Positions 35,620 through 48,023 of a stretch of 64,000 nt of DNA are shown piece by piece. The DNA comes from Cerrena zonata. Taxonomy: Eukaryota > Basidiomycota > Agaricomycetes > Polyporales > Cerrenaceae. The stretch is taken from NCBI GenBank assembly GCA_038087015.1, contig JASBNA010000020.1:248001-312000 (forward strand), given 5' to 3'. The notes under the pieces were generated by a model, which was given only the letters and a program-made list of their open reading frames with translations, ran no database searches and was not told the DNA's origin. Position 1 is the stretch's first letter. Each line of letters begins with the position of its first letter. Both the position numbers and the translations under genes were made by a program.

Positions 35620-37400
35620 TCTTCTCAATCTCGGGTTTATCGTTTTCTCTATCTGTGTTACGCGGTCGTCTGAGAGAAAGGAGCAAAGTTACTAGTAGGT
35701 GACATGAAGCTGCGAAAATCATCGCGACCAGAATATCTACGATCGATCGGGCTCACCGATTTCTTGTTCGAGTTATCAGTATCGGAACGAAATGATATTA
35801 GCCTATTGACTGGGAAGGTTGAAAGACTTAGCGAGAACACTGAGATATTTATCGGGGGGAAAGTCAGAATTTCATTCAATGCTGCGTAACTTGCCTATAC
35901 ACGTCATGGCTCACAGGCAGACGGAAATGAAACATAATTATTAACATGATTTCATCGTTATATCACACAACATACTGCATCTTCACGAGAAAAGACCACG
36001 ATGCAAGTCGAATCCACAGCTATTCCCATCGGTACACAACTCCCTCGTATGACAAGAAGTTGTAAGTCCCAACCCTGCGACCTACCTATACTACTTCGAG
36101 TGGCGGACCGAGTACCCTGAGAAACCCGCCTTGAATATAGGGAGGGATGCGGAGAAGAATCGAGAAGCAGGACCCTGCATTCGGGACGCTGCGGATGAGC
36201 ACGACGGCGTCATCTTTACTCCCTTGCCCAAAGAAAGCTGTTCATCGTATGAACAAAGCGAGCACGGTCATCTAAGTACATGTGCACTGAGAGAAGAGTC
36301 TGAGAGCGTGTTATGATTCACGATGATCACGTATGGTTGACCGATGACCTATAACCGTCAGGTTCCTCTCAAGAAAAAGCTATAAACGTCAAGAGATGCG
36401 GCGTTAAGCTTAGCCAATCTTACTACTTAAGGGTGGTGCGTAGATCAGCCGCGGCCAAAGAGAATGAAACTGGTTCTCTCCATGGAGAGAGCTGATTGAC
36501 AAGTAGAACCTGGGCATAATAGAGACTCGCCTCGAGGATGACAAATGAAGGCATAACAGGTATCAACAGAGGTTACAAGGCAAGACGATGGACCACATGA
36601 CGAAAGATTGCGGACAAAGGTAAGATATCCTTCCCAAGTAGTTCCACAGTCAACAGTGAGAGTCAAGCATTAATCACCGAGACCGGGCACAATCCGTGAG
36701 TTGTCGCCAGATCCAGGGTCAAATAGGATTGGAAACAACCATTCTCAGGTATGAAATCGTGGATGAAGGACACTGAAAGCGATTTCCTGCATCGTTTCAT
36801 ACCTTTCACACAGTCTGTGCTGCCTGCGAAGAGGCCGATTGGCCAGGGACAAACCCTTCAGTCATGCGAACATCCTTTTCTCCGATCAAAGAGACCGAGA
36901 AGGATCTTTCGACGTTCATAAGATGAGATAGACCACCGGAGCTGCGGCCGAATAATGAATAAGGGTGAGTACCGGTGAGTCTTAGGATAGTCCCAAAGTG
37001 ACATATCAACAATCATCATTCAAACTCAGAATAGCTCGCGGAGCTTATAATATATACTTCAAGGGAAGCCGCCCGCTCGGCTAGTGTCGGAAGACAAAAC
37101 TTTAAAACTCAATTTGATCTGGCTCGTGGCTGGAATAGTTCGACGTGCCTCACCTAGGGCACGTTTCCGTTAAGATTATCTGGCACGGAGCGGCCAAATA
37201 GATTGGTATCCCCTATGAATAGCCAAACCAATGACCTCAAAGCCCACATTGACGACGTTTCATAAGACTCCAGTCTGCGTCTCTAGCAGCGAAGACCTTT
37301 TGCCGTTTCCTGTCACCCTCCCACTCTTTTCTCTTCTTTATTTCTTCCTCTTTGAAAACTAACTGCCTCATCCCTCTGGATACTTAGGTGCCTTCTTCTT
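35620..37400. other. Intergenic region with a possible cryptic minus-strand gene
   Basis: On the minus strand a TATA-like TATATATTATAAG lies near 37045. Downstream of it come short frames (37012-36806 and 36666-36445), the second rich in Cys and Thr (LTVDCGTTWEG..LSSCGPSSCLVTSVDTC). I could not join them into a convincing spliced gene and recognise no family. The right end is the pyrimidine-rich leader of the next gene. Confidence 0.35.
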
Positions 37401-37414
37401 TGCATACTGAAGCG

Positions 37415-39085
37415 ATGACCGAGTATTCCGCATCCTCAGAGGTTATTCGAAATTTCAGGTCTACTCAAGAGCGTACTGCATTTTGGGTGGACCAGTACAA
37501 CCAGCACGGTACGGACCATCTTCTCTTGTCGCCTTCTCTACCTCCTTCGGACCTCAGCGACGCGGACATCCAGAGCGGTGGATCGAGCGAGTCCGACGCC
37601 TACAGTACTCACTCCATCCCCCCTCGTATGGTTCTCCAGTTTCCGGATGGTAGACCAGATATGCCTGTTTCTCACGGATACCAACGACCTGTACGGTCTC
37701 GTCCGAGGGTACCTCTCCCATATAACCAACACCCTGCAGTGATACAGCCTCCCCCGTCCTCTCGACATAGTCGTTCTCGCGCAGGTTCACACCCCCTTCC
37801 GTTAGGATCTGCCCATGCGAACCATCCCAGGACTGCTCAGACGTTATCTTACGTAACGTTACCACCTGGTCAGGCTGAGACACCTCGTCCGCCTGTGACA
37901 CCTCCGCGCTCACCTGAGAGCATTGTAATATTGCCGTCGACCGATTCCGACCAGTCGAAACATATCGTTTCACGAGCTATCACCCCACCTCTGGGAAATG
38001 GAAGTCATTCGCGGACACCTACCGCTCATCATACTTCACATACTCCTCGTCCATTAGGTGGCGGTGGGGCGTCACAAAATTATGCTGAATATTCTAATTC
38101 ACCAATTATATCACCTAGCCCGCGACATGCCTATCCATCCTCCCAACATCACACATTACCTCGAAATCACTCGCCCGGGATGATGTTTTCCCAATCTCAA
38201 CCTTTACCTTTATCAACTTCTGGTGGAGCACGATACTTGGAGCAACAAGCAACCGCTCAGGCGTATCCTGAGTCTAAGCTGGCTTACAACTATTCTCCAC
38301 CTGCGATCATATATGCACCTTCCAAACGCACTAGGCCGCAATACGCTCCACCTCAGATAGTATACTCACCTCCAATGGGAACCCGTGGTATGAGTAGTCG
38401 ACATCCCGCTCCAAATATGGTACACAGTCAGTCCGTCCCCGTGAACCAGACTGGAGTATATCCTCCACTGGGATCGATTTCATCAAAACAGCAATCGCAC
38501 CACTCTAAATCCCATTCGCATTCTTCATCTCATCCGCATGACAGTGAAGGTAGTCACACTCGCAGCTTGAGTCGAGGCCGTACTCGTGATATGATTCCGG
38601 CTGACCAGCCAGTGTCTCATGTGCGCTCACGTTCGCGAAGAAGTGATACTAGACACCATCCTCAATCACCTTTACGTGAGATCGGTGAGGATAGTGACGA
38701 TGACGATGGTGGAAGTGTGACTTCGAATGGCACTTACTATATTCTCCCCACACCGGGTCAGAAAGTGCAAATCATTGTGGGTTATCTTTTCATTATACTA
38801 CACGAGGAGTTTTGTTGACGTCATCTCTTTGGTGTTCTACAGCAGGTGCCAAACGCAGCCTCTGTCTATACCGCGACCTCGACCACCAAGTCAGGCCATT
38901 CCCCTCTATCCAATCATTCAAGTGGTTACAAAAAACCATTCTTCCAACGAATCTTCCATATTCCCAAGTTCTCCGCACCCTCTGTCGACTCTAGGGGATC
39001 TGCTGGGTCCAAGGGTAGTGGAAGAAGGTTACAACGACGACATACCATCGGCGGCGCCCATATCCAAGGGTCTTCTGGCCATTAA
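37415..39085 (+). CDS. Disordered Ser/Pro/His-rich protein, MTEY family member 1
   Basis: Two exons: 37415-38776 and 38843-39085, with a 66-nt intron ending CTACAG. The product has 534 residues. Residues 1-30 (MTEYSASSEVIRNFRSTQER, then a short W-containing helix) match the start of the minus-strand gene at 62.3 kb. The middle ~380 residues are low complexity: Ser, Pro, His and Arg, with recurring YAPPQIVYSPP- and SRHSRSRAGS-like text. The exon-1 end, TYYILPTPGQKVQII, matches TYIIVPPAGRKVEVV of the other gene at the same position before an intron. The last exon is basic (KKPFFQRIFHIPKFS). No transmembrane or signal segment. Function unknown. The ATG at 37415 was chosen because of the shared MTEY start; an upstream in-frame GTG is not needed. 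Confidence 0.8.
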
Positions 39086-39089
39086 GGTT

Positions 39090-39785
39090 GCGCAGCTTTT
39101 AATTGAAGTTTTCAATCATTTCAGCTCATGGACACACACACATACTTGACAATTGATAATAGGATGGAAATATAGATGTAAAAGTACGACTCCTTCATTC
39201 ATTTCCCGGCGTCTTCGGCCTTTTCAGATTCAATTCCTCACGTTTCCTTTTGCTTCCTGAATGCAACTCATGCTCCATTACGTCTTGTAAAAAAGGATCA
39301 CATCCAGTATAATAGGTGTCATCGGTCTAGTCCTTCGTGTCGTGATCTTGCTTCTCGAGTTCTCCCTTCCCGTTACTGTAGCACACACCAATGGATTATA
39401 TGCAGATTCCGTTTATTGACGACATCGAAGTCTATCCTATCTGTGCACAAACCGTCTAGAAGACCTGCCCTGCGCATTTCCCTTTGTGATATGAAGTGTC
39501 CTAAGAGGAAATCCAAGCTTGGCATGACCTGGAACGCGGGAAGAATTGCTACACTGGTTTCGCGTACGCCACACCAACGGCCATCCGAAGCCATTTCCGA
39601 TTGGTCAATGGAAACATTTCATGGCCGTCTTTGGTCATAGAACCGTATCCAGCAACAGTCTACAGGCAACGACCGAGCGAAGGGGATGGGAGACCGAATT
39701 CATAATGAAGTCGACCGTCATTACACCTATCATTGTACACGGTAAGTATAAATACTCAGGGAGATACTAGAATAACCAACCTTGC
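39090..39785. other. Intergenic region
   Basis: Short frames on both strands (up to 74 codons) without domain or splice support. It probably includes the 3' UTRs of the flanking convergent genes. Confidence 0.5.
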
Positions 39786-39791
39786 GATCAA

Positions 39792-40547
39792 CTACTCGTC
39801 CCAATGCATCGCAGATGGTATCCAATAAGCAATACCATTGGTTTCATCTTGGTCGTCTAGCCAACATATGCCGTCCCTAAGGAGCATGTTCTCCAACGCC
39901 GTAGTTGCACGTTCTAAACTCCACCCCCTCCGAGACTGAAGCAATTCCACAGAGACTCTACCTCCTGCCTGATGAGCGATAGCAAGGACAACGGCTTGGT
40001 CTTCGTCCAACTGTTTAGGTATACTTCGGACCATTCTCTTGCCACCACCCACATCAATAACCTCGTAACCTGCACCGAGAGGCTTCAACGTTTTGATACT
40101 CCGAATCACGTCCTCTTCAGTAACGATGCCACCCGCAAGACCCCGGAGTTTGCTAACCAACCTGACAAGCTCGTCCATGGCAATCAACCCTCCATTCCTC
40201 TCCCTTGTACTGACACAAACATCCACAACTTGCACTCCAAGTTCATATTGCCAGTCCCCGAGGTTGAGAATCTCGGCCCACCATCCACCCTTCCGGGGTC
40301 CTGCTAGAGGATCGACCCCTATTTGAGCACACATTTGCTGGAAGGCATGCCGGAATGTGGGGTCCCGACGAATAGAGTCGCGATGGGTGGAAGCGAACCG
40401 TACGAGAGCATTACGAAATTGATCGAGTTGAGCATGTAAAGCATCGACCTGGGCCTGCGACAGCTCAGACGAGAGTTCCGCAAAGGATCTTTGTGATAGT
40501 TGCTGCCGATCGAAAGCAGCAATGCCTACTCCGCCAAGTCGACGCAT
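39792..40547 (-). CDS. SNF8: ESCRT-II subunit Snf8/Vps22
   Basis: One exon encoding 251 residues, close to the length of yeast Snf8 (233) and human SNF8 (258). ESCRT-II acts at endosomes in sorting ubiquitinated membrane proteins into multivesicular bodies. The N-terminus MRRLGGVGIAAFDRQQ is the family's Gly-rich start. It is followed by an amphipathic helical region (LSSELSQAQVDALHAQLDQF) and the conserved block DPLAGPRKGGWWAEILNLGDWQYELGVQVVD. Two winged-helix domains follow, with VTEEDVIRSIKTLKPLG and LERATTALENMLLRDGICWLDD, ending YWIPS. No intron is needed, which is unusual beside its intron-rich neighbours. Confident. Confidence 0.95.
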   Translation of the reverse strand: MRRLGGVGIAAFDRQQLSQRSFAELSSELSQAQVDALHAQLDQFRNALVRFASTHRDSIRRDPTFRHAFQQMCAQIGVDPLAGPRKGGWWAEILNLGDWQYELGVQVVDVCVSTRERNGGLIAMDELVRLVSKLRGLAGGIVTEEDVIRSIKTLKPLGAGYEVIDVGGGKRMVRSIPKQLDEDQAVVLAIAHQAGGRVSVELLQSRRGWSLERATTALENMLLRDGICWLDDQDETNGIAYWIPSAMHWDE

Positions 40548-40549
40548 GT

Positions 40550-41155
40550 GGTAAGGATACCACCACTAATGGAGAAATCTCTATATGTGTAAGACGTTAG
40601 TAAGTCCTAAGTTATTCACTATGCACATGGGTTCGGAATTTACACTTCTCTGGCGTCCCGGCGAACTCGGTGAGGGGGGAAAATAAAGTGTGGGGCACTG
40701 GGGCAGCGCTAGCTCAGAAGCAGCCAATTGTTGCTCAATGTCACCGAAAAAGGTGAGCGAGGAAGGGCATAAACATCAATTAGCATACATGTATCGATGG
40801 GAGGTGTCAAGACGTCAAGAGAATTGCCGTTATATTTTGTTCCGATAAGTAGTTATCAAAACGATAAGGGTCGTTAGCTTGCTTACCCATCATTCGGCAT
40901 CATTTATTTAGGCACCTCCAGTCTCAAGCACACTGGATTCCTGGCATCTGGCATGTATGAAGCGTCTACACACTCCCCAATGCTCTCGGTGAAGATCAAT
41001 AAATGTCGAGAGTTCTCTCAAGTTTTCTCGTGCTAACCTTCGCAGTCCTATCGGCAAGACGCCGGGGCCACTATATTTAGAGATGGGTCCCATTGTGGGT
41101 GTCCTTCTACCTCCGCCGGGATCCAAGGCTTCACCCTCACTTGATTGCGTGCAAC
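40550..41155. other. Divergent intergenic region between SNF8 and peroxiredoxin
   Basis: No supported gene. It carries the promoters of SNF8 (minus) and the peroxiredoxin gene (plus). Confidence 0.5.
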
Positions 41156-41159
41156 TACA

Positions 41160-42236
41160 ATGCCCACCCTTCGTTTGGGAAGCATTGCGCCTGACTTCGA
41201 AGCTGATACCACCGATGGGCCAATAAAGTTTCACCAATGGGCGGGTACTTCCTGGGTACGTGAGGTCACATATCTCAAGCTCGAGACTGAAAGCTGATGG
41301 CTGGGCCTTGGTCTTCGTAGGTTATGCTTTTCTCGCATCCGGGGGATTTCACGCCTGTGTGTACTACTGAGCTTGCAGACATATCTCACAGGTACATATG
41401 ACCGCCAGCTCCTCTTGCTTACGACCTAACTCCCATTCGAATATAGGCTTCCCGAGTTTGTAAGCCGGAACGTAAAAGTTATCGGCCTTTCGACCGATAA
41501 TGTTCAATCGCACAACGAATGGATAGAAGATATCATAGAGATTGGGAACAAGACTGCTCCTACTTGTGTCGAATATCCAATTGTACGCAACCCTAATCTT
41601 GATCTGTGTTACCCTAGTTCACATATACCGGGACCCACAGATTGCAGATCCTGATCGAGACATCTCGAGACTGTACGATATGCTTGATGAGCAGGATGAA
41701 ACGAATGTAGATGAAGAAGGCCTGCCGTATACTGTCAGTGATTAATCATCTTTCTGTGTGCTTTCATTATCTAACCATTTACGATAGATTCGGACAATCT
41801 TTATAATCGACCCACTTAAAAAGATTCGCGCAATGCTACACTATCCTGCCTCAGTTGGTAGAGACTTTGATGAAGTCATGCGGTAAGTCCAATTCCTCTT
41901 GATGTGAGAGCAGCTATTTATTGAGTAAACGTGCGCAGTATTATTGACGGTACGCCATGCAGTAAAATGTATCCCTCGCTCGACGCTAATTGTTGTTCGT
42001 AGCGCTCCTGACTACCGACAAACATCAAGTTATGACACCCTCGAATTGGAAGAAAGGCGACGACGTTGTCATTCACCCATCCCTGTCCAACGAAGAAGCT
42101 CGAAAGCTATTTCCCTCCTATACAACACAATTGGTGAATACTTCGTTCTGTCGCTTCCATTCTTTATTGACATTCCATATCTTCCGCGGCCTTCGAGCAG
42201 CCGTATCTCCGCACAACCTCACTGAATGGACAATAA
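41160..42236 (+). CDS. 1-Cys peroxiredoxin (Prx6 type)
   Basis: Reduces hydrogen peroxide and organic hydroperoxides through a single peroxidatic cysteine. Eight exons: 41160-41255, 41321-41391, 41447-41582, 41641-41733, 41788-41882, 41939-41949, 42003-42133 and 42201-42236, giving 222 residues, the usual Prx6 size. The start reads [20 protein letters not shown]. The active site is [15 protein letters not shown] with the peroxidatic Cys near residue 48. The conserved [20 protein letters not shown] and [15 protein letters not shown] blocks follow, and the C-terminal Prx domain ends QLPYLRTTS. There is no second resolving Cys in 2-Cys context. Exon 6 is only 11 nt (TATTATTGACG) and is required to keep the family sequence [14 protein letters not shown]. 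No clear mitochondrial presequence, so probably cytosolic. Confidence 0.94.
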
Positions 42237-42239
42237 TTA

Positions 42240-44240
42240 CGTCTCCTTGATTCTTGTACTCTTATCTTGCTCTTTATGCTTTGTGTAGATTATCCTGTGT
42301 ATCATATGTATCGCCTTTTGCTTTCGTCACCTTAGTGTACACTTTCCGTTCTTTCCAACTTATAAGCGTTGTCCTTCAAGTTATCAGGCTATCTTCAACA
42401 ATTTATTTCGGACTTTCACTATAAGTAGTTCCTCCCGGCATCCGGTATATACTGTTCCCTATCTTTGAACTTTATTCGCCGGTGATGCCTTTGTATTGAG
42501 TGCATATTGATAGACAGATGTCGCGGCTATCCCCATTGACAGCTTCGATAGTGTAGCTCGAGAAGATTACGCGTAGGCTGTTTCCACATCTTCCAATCAA
42601 TCACTGACTGACTTCTCACCCAGGAATGCACTGATTGGCATGTTTCTCGCTCGGTACCTCTTCAAGATATCTTTGTTGACCAGTTTTGTACAGAATGCCC
42701 GGTCTTCTTATCACCTGTCTCCTACAAGACGCTGAAAGTGTCGTAACTCATTAAGCTCATCGTTTAATTCGCTATCTTGTCTTTAGCTCAGGCATGGGCA
42801 GGTCTCGGGAAGCTTCGTTCATCAGCAGAGTTCTTTCCAAAAATCTACATTGTTAAGGGTGTGTTTATGCTATTATTAGGCGGAGCACGACATGATAGAA
42901 TGCTGAAGGATTCCCCCATCTTCTTCTATGGCTTCGACGGCATGCTCTGACTCTGAATCTCTCACGCTCGTGGAATAAATTAGCAAAGGGAAAACAATTC
43001 GCGCCAGAAGTCCGAAGTAACGATCTGACCCCTACCAAAGCTATTGCCAAATTGGGAACACAAACTCCAAAAATAGCAATTCCTCCCGCTGTTTCTTCCA
43101 CTCCTCCATAGGCTCCTTCTGCTTCGATCTAAGTTCTCTCTATGTCTCATTAATATCACCCTTCATATCTTCACACTATACCACACGTCATATTTCCTGA
43201 AGAGAATCTTCTTTCGAAATGTGGATCCAAGTTTCGGCGGCGTGAATGTAGTATTTGCGCTTCTCTCCTCGATCGTGCCTTACAATAATCAAAAGGTTGT
43301 CAAATACAACCTGCTGTGCTTCTATTGTAATTACTTCAGCCGAAGCTAGCTCTCCCCGTATATAAGATTGTCCTCGACCTTTCTCCCCCCCTTAACTGCT
43401 CTTTCTTCTCCTCTCCCATCTCCTCTCACTGTCTGGGTCGCTCGCTATCTTAACCCAAGTACTCTCTCCCTCCTGATTACCCTCGGCAAACTCAGAGCGC
43501 TAGGACTGCTGACTCTTCCCGGTAACGTGCTTGCTTGTTGTCTAAATTGACCCTCCTCCGCATATACCCTGACTATATGCGTATATATGCGTCGATTTTG
43601 TCACTCTGGGTCGCTGTTATCTTTATTTATCTGCTGTAAGTCTAGCATGTTCTAGTTATTCTCTCCCGTATCTATTGTCTCACTTTGGTTAAGGTCACTT
43701 CATCGTATATTGTGAGTTAGTCAACATTCTCTCGAGCTTCATAAGGTCCACTGGCATCTACCCACTCTTGCCTCCGACTCGGACATTTTCCATCGACTTT
43801 ACATATTCTACGGTGAGTTCACTTAAGCCTTTATCGACAACCATATTTGGGTGAGTGCAATGCATGGGTGAGTGCTGTCATGGTAAATCACATCATCATG
43901 TAATGGGGATATCGTGTAATGGGGATATCGTGCTTGGTTCTGTCATCTTTCATATCCCCTTTTAACTCTCTACCGTCGATAGTTCACCTGTCACGTCACA
44001 AAGTGAGTCGAAAGCCATAAGATTCACACACCTTTTCGACAGCATAGACTCCTGCACTCTCACAAATCTGAAAGCTTCTCATCGTCGAACTTGTTTTGAT
44101 GTTATTCCTCGAAGTTAGCGTCACAACTCAGGCTTCTGGATACAGTATTGGGCACGAGCCATCTCTCATGTGCTACGCATTCTAGTGTCGCGGTAAGGCT
44201 TCTCGCATAGTGCGTACATGAAGCACTGATTGCCTGAAGA
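42240..44240. other. Two-kb intergenic region left of the transposon complex
   Basis: No gene could be supported. Local features are a TATA-like TATATAAG at about 43360 followed by a C/T-rich tract, and a short tandem duplication of GTAATGGGGATATC at about 43903-43936. A fragment at about 42780-42960 reads somewhat coding-like, but no family was recognised. Confidence 0.45.
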
Positions 44241-44245
44241 CGTGG

Positions 44246-44247
44246 TG
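44246..44247. repeat. Target-site duplication (TG) of outer Plavaka element, left copy
   Basis: The dinucleotide TG precedes the terminal CATCAG at 44248 and recurs directly after the right terminus at 58977-58978. Confidence 0.6.
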
Positions 44248-44370
44248 CATCAGTAAATCTGCATCTGTCTGACGCGTCTGAATGCATCTGAGCGTCCTGA
44301 GAGAATCGCATGCAACGAAGTTGGCTCATCAGATCTCAGACGTATCAGGAGTCCCAGACCCCTCAGGAGT
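44248..44370. repeat. Outer element left TIR and subterminal repeats
   Basis: The terminal CATCAGTAAATCTGCAT is followed by several degenerate TCTGA/CTCAGA/TCAGGAG units on both strands. They match the repeat type found at the right end. Confidence 0.75.
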
Positions 44371-44408
44371 GGTATTATTTTATTAACATTGTTACTGTTA
44401 GATTTCTA

Positions 44409-47248
44409 CTAGTATACACACTCATGGCTATGATAGTCAATATACTGATTTACATAGAAAGACTGGAATACATCTAGGGAGTGCGAATGATTCAAATCAA
44501 TGGGGAGACGCGAGTTGCCATAAATACCAATAAGGTGGCATGCACGTACAATACAATCAACATGTATTATGCCAGTTGTACGTTGGCCACGCTTGAGCTC
44601 TGGTTTCACGATCCACATCCCTGTAACAGGATCCGGAGTGTTTCCGACGGGTACGAACCATTCCACAATAGCGCAGGGAATTCGAGTCTTTTCGTGTGTG
44701 AATGAAATGAACCTTTTCACACGTGCGATCAGCATGCCACGCATGTCATCAAATTCAGGATTGTTCTGAACTAGCACTGTGTCGTATCGAGGGGGTCCGT
44801 TGCGCCAACATGGGGTGCTACGGATGATTTCACGATGCATCCCTCCAGGTCCCGAGAGCTCGCTTGGAGCATAAAACACAGCAGAGGCAGAGTGGAATAC
44901 AGATAAGCGTGTTTGCAGACGGGGTAAGGAATCATGGGGGATATCTTCCGATGTTAGATAAGGATCAGGGTAGGACTGATCCCAAATAAATCGGCGAAGA
45001 TGCTCGGGCAGATCTTGGATACCCAGCTCTTGTGATAGATCTTCTGCAGTACATGTGTATGCTATCGAAGAGCAGATTAATGTATGTTCATATCCGTAAG
45101 AAGAATAGACGTACCAGGTCGCATCCCAAGACTAACATATGACTCCGCGCGAGCTTCTGCACAAGCCTGCGAGTCATCTTCATCATCATGAGATGTTTCC
45201 GCATTGGAAGTGCCCATGTCATCCTCCTCTGGTGGATCCTCCAACCCTGCTGCAATCCGTGCTGCTGTAAGAACGTCATGTTTGAGCATGCCCTGAGCTC
45301 CAAACCGTACACGGATCGCTGCAAGTTTGCTCATTCGTGTATTTGTAACAAGAATCTGGCATAAAGCATTGTTCTTGCTTGATCTCCGCCAGGGCTCTTT
45401 CACGGCAGTGATGTGTTTTGATTCCGTGATCGATGAACATAGTCCGTTAGGGGAGCCAAACAACCGGATTGATCGGACATAATGAGCCAGTGCATGCTGT
45501 CGAGGAAGTGAGAACCCATCAGGACGGACACCTTCGACCTCGAAGATGGTCCGGTATTGGTGAAATGTCGAAAGGGATGTTTCCATTGAATGCAAGCTAT
45601 CAGAATCATGACTTGAGCAGCGTGCAATGTAGCAGAAGTCCATGAATGCCGAGATACATTTGACCATGTCATCAGGGACATGACCGGTAATGGCAGGGAT
45701 GAAAACCTAGTAGAGAAAGTTTGAGATAATGTTGATACTAATATCAGAAATTATAGATACCTTCATTAACGCCTTCGAGTCATTTCCCGTCCACTGCTTG
45801 AAATTGCGGCCCTCAGGGAATCGTCGCAAACCAGGAAAGCTTGGGACAACAGCAATTCTACATCATAATTAAAGCTTGATCAGAACATGAAATGGAAATC
45901 TTTGTTGAACCCTGCACGTACCGTCGATCAATGACATCCATGATCCGTTTCGCCTCACTAGGTGTATTTGTCAGTGAGACATACTCTTCGATCCAAGAGA
46001 CCAGGTGGTCTTTGAATGTTCCCTTGATCATTTGGTGAAGGAGATCGGGTGTAAGAAGTTCATGAATGTCAGCACGTGGAAAGTTTTCCGTGAAAGGCTG
46101 TACATAGATGATTACAAGTTAAATTAGATCATAACTTAATGGAAGAGACATACGACAACATCAGCAACTACCCCCCATGTGTGCCACAATATAGCTGGAT
46201 TGTATGTATCATGGAGGATTTCATCTAGTTCGCGAGATCGACGTGGTCGTGGATCCTCAAGGTGATCGGCACGTGCAAGGCACTTCGGGCACCAACCTTG
46301 GACAATACCTGCCAGCATGACTTGTTCAGGGTAGTCCGCAATGAAAGGCCCAACTTCGAATACAACACGACGGAGGTGACGATCGGGGCAGCGCATAAGT
46401 TTAGGTGTGGTCATCGCATCCCGGAGTGGTTCCAAGATGTGAGCGAGTGAAGCATGATATAGTTGTTTCCGAAACAAACGAAACTCGTCAGTATCATCAT
46501 GTTCGCGACAGGCTATAAATAAGCTAATTAGTAATTGGGGTAAATGACGAGAGATGATGATAGTATACATACTTTTGGGAATTGCGAGAAAAGCAATAGG
46601 TACAACGGCATCACGGTGGGCACGGCGCATGGTGTTATGAATATTTCCGCAAGAGATGTACACAGGATGGAACTCATTATTTCCGGTGGCGACAGAGACC
46701 GTTGTCTTGTCAGCACCGAGAATAACCGGGCACAACATAGATCCATGGGTCCGAGGATCTTTCGCAATCTTGTCCTGAACAATAAAAGCATCAGCGAGAG
46801 AGGAAAAGGTTACCATGAGAAAGAAATGCACCGCTTGCTTCCATGCCCAATCACCAGACATGAGATTTGACCACGTACGTTTATTTTTGGCCGTGTACTC
46901 TTCATAGGGGGCGTAGTCAAATGAATTGACAAAGTCCTCACTTGCCAGCATGTTTTGCATAACAGTCAAGGAGTTTCGTGTGTAGACAGTGTAGTCGGTA
47001 CGTTTCCATGCAGGTGTAGTGTCATCCACAGGACCTGTGTATCGGAGTGTAAATGACTCCCATGGAGCATCGCCATCTTCAATAGCATCGATGGTAGCCA
47101 ACATCTCATTGGCATTTTCGAATATGGAAGCGTTGGCCTCGAATCCTTCTGTGATGTTTTTGGCAGCCCATATAGTAAGGAGCTCGTTGATATTTGCTGT
47201 TGAAATTTTCATCCTCTCGAAGGCAAGCTGGGCAAACTCGAAGTCTGG
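44409..47248 (-). pseudogene. Plavaka transposase of outer element, 3' part
   Basis: The C-terminal ~85% of a Plavaka transposase, cut from its first exons by the inner element at 47250. Reading down the minus strand, the first exon resumes with GPDFEFAQLAFERMKIS and runs to about 46153, containing an in-frame intron near 46515-46570. It holds LMSGDWAWKQA, PVILGADKTTVS, FHPVYISCGNIHNTMRRAHR and FIADYPEQVMLAGIVQGWCPKC with its Zn-knuckle-like cysteines. Further exons lie at about 46098-45921 (DLLHQMIKGTFKDHLVSWIEE), 45857-45763, 45705-45115 (CISAFMDFCYIARC) and 45060-44409 (YDTVLVQ, IVEWFVPVGN, FYVNQYIDYHSHE). All of these are open, so apart from the insertion the gene looks intact. The catalytic fold is the RNase H-like one of CACTA-related transposases (family knowledge). 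Confidence 0.85.
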
Positions 47249-47250
47249 TC
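47249..47250. repeat. Target-site duplication (TC) of inner Plavaka element, left copy
   Basis: TC precedes the terminal CATCAG at 47251 and recurs at 56025-56026 after the right terminus. Confidence 0.6.
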
Positions 47251-47340
47251 CATCAGGAAAAACCCCCTTTTCTAATTGGTACTAATTAAAACATACTCAA
47301 CTTTAATAGCTCTAATTGAGTAATAACTTGTCTAATCTTT
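47251..47340. repeat. Inner element left TIR and subterminal AATTGG-type repeats
   Basis: The terminal inverted repeat is followed by CTAATTGG, ACTAATT and TCTAATTGAG-like units. Similar units crowd the right end (55735-56005). Confidence 0.75.
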
Positions 47341-47439
47341 CTCAAATTTTTAATACTATCTAATGTAAATATTATTATAGCTAATTTAGTATTTATTGTC
47401 AAATAATTCTACCTATTCTCCTAATCTCATCTATTATTT

Positions 47440-47930
47440 CTTATTTTACTAACCCCAGAATAACATTGCTAACTCTAGAACAATTGAGAACTTATTATAA
47501 AATAATGTTGCCAATGTTCCTAATCCTGCATATTGTCTCTTATTGTACTAACTACAGAATAACTTTGCTAACTATAGAACAATTGAGTACTTATTATCAA
47601 ATAATGTTGCCAATGTTGCTAATCTTGCATATTGTTTCTCATGTTTCTTATTATACTAACTACAAAACAATTATACTAACTATAAAATAATTGAGTACTT
47701 ACTGTTAGATTATCTAACCTATTTTTTCTAATCCTGCATATTGTCTCTTATTGTACTAACTACAGAATAACTTTGCTAACTATAGAACAATTGAGTGCTT
47801 ATTATCAAATAATGTTGCCAATCTTACTAATCTTGCATATCATTTCCTATATTTCTCATTGTACTAACTACAAAATAACTTTTCTAACTATGACACAATT
47901 GTACTAACTATGAAATAATATCACCTACAA
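47440..47930. repeat. AT-rich tandem repeats in left arm of inner element
   Basis: A block containing GCATATTGTCTCTTATTG, ACTAACTACAGAATAACT and ACAATTGAGTACTTATTATC occurs near 47529 and again, almost identical, 207 bp later near 47736. A more diverged partial copy starts near 47450. The blocks lie between the left TIR and the transposase stop codon. Confidence 0.8.
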
Positions 47931-48023
47931 TATCTTCAACTAGATAATAGTATTGAATGTATCTCTGTCAGTAAAATTGTTGACATAGAATATGTCACAT
48001 TTCTCTAGTACAGTATCACTAGT

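Noticed and set aside
43860..43940. Possible CRISPR-like or microsatellite array (repeated GTGAGTGC and GTAATGGGGATATC units)
   Set aside because: Only two copies of each unit, adjacent and without spacers; a simple local duplication in a eukaryotic genome.
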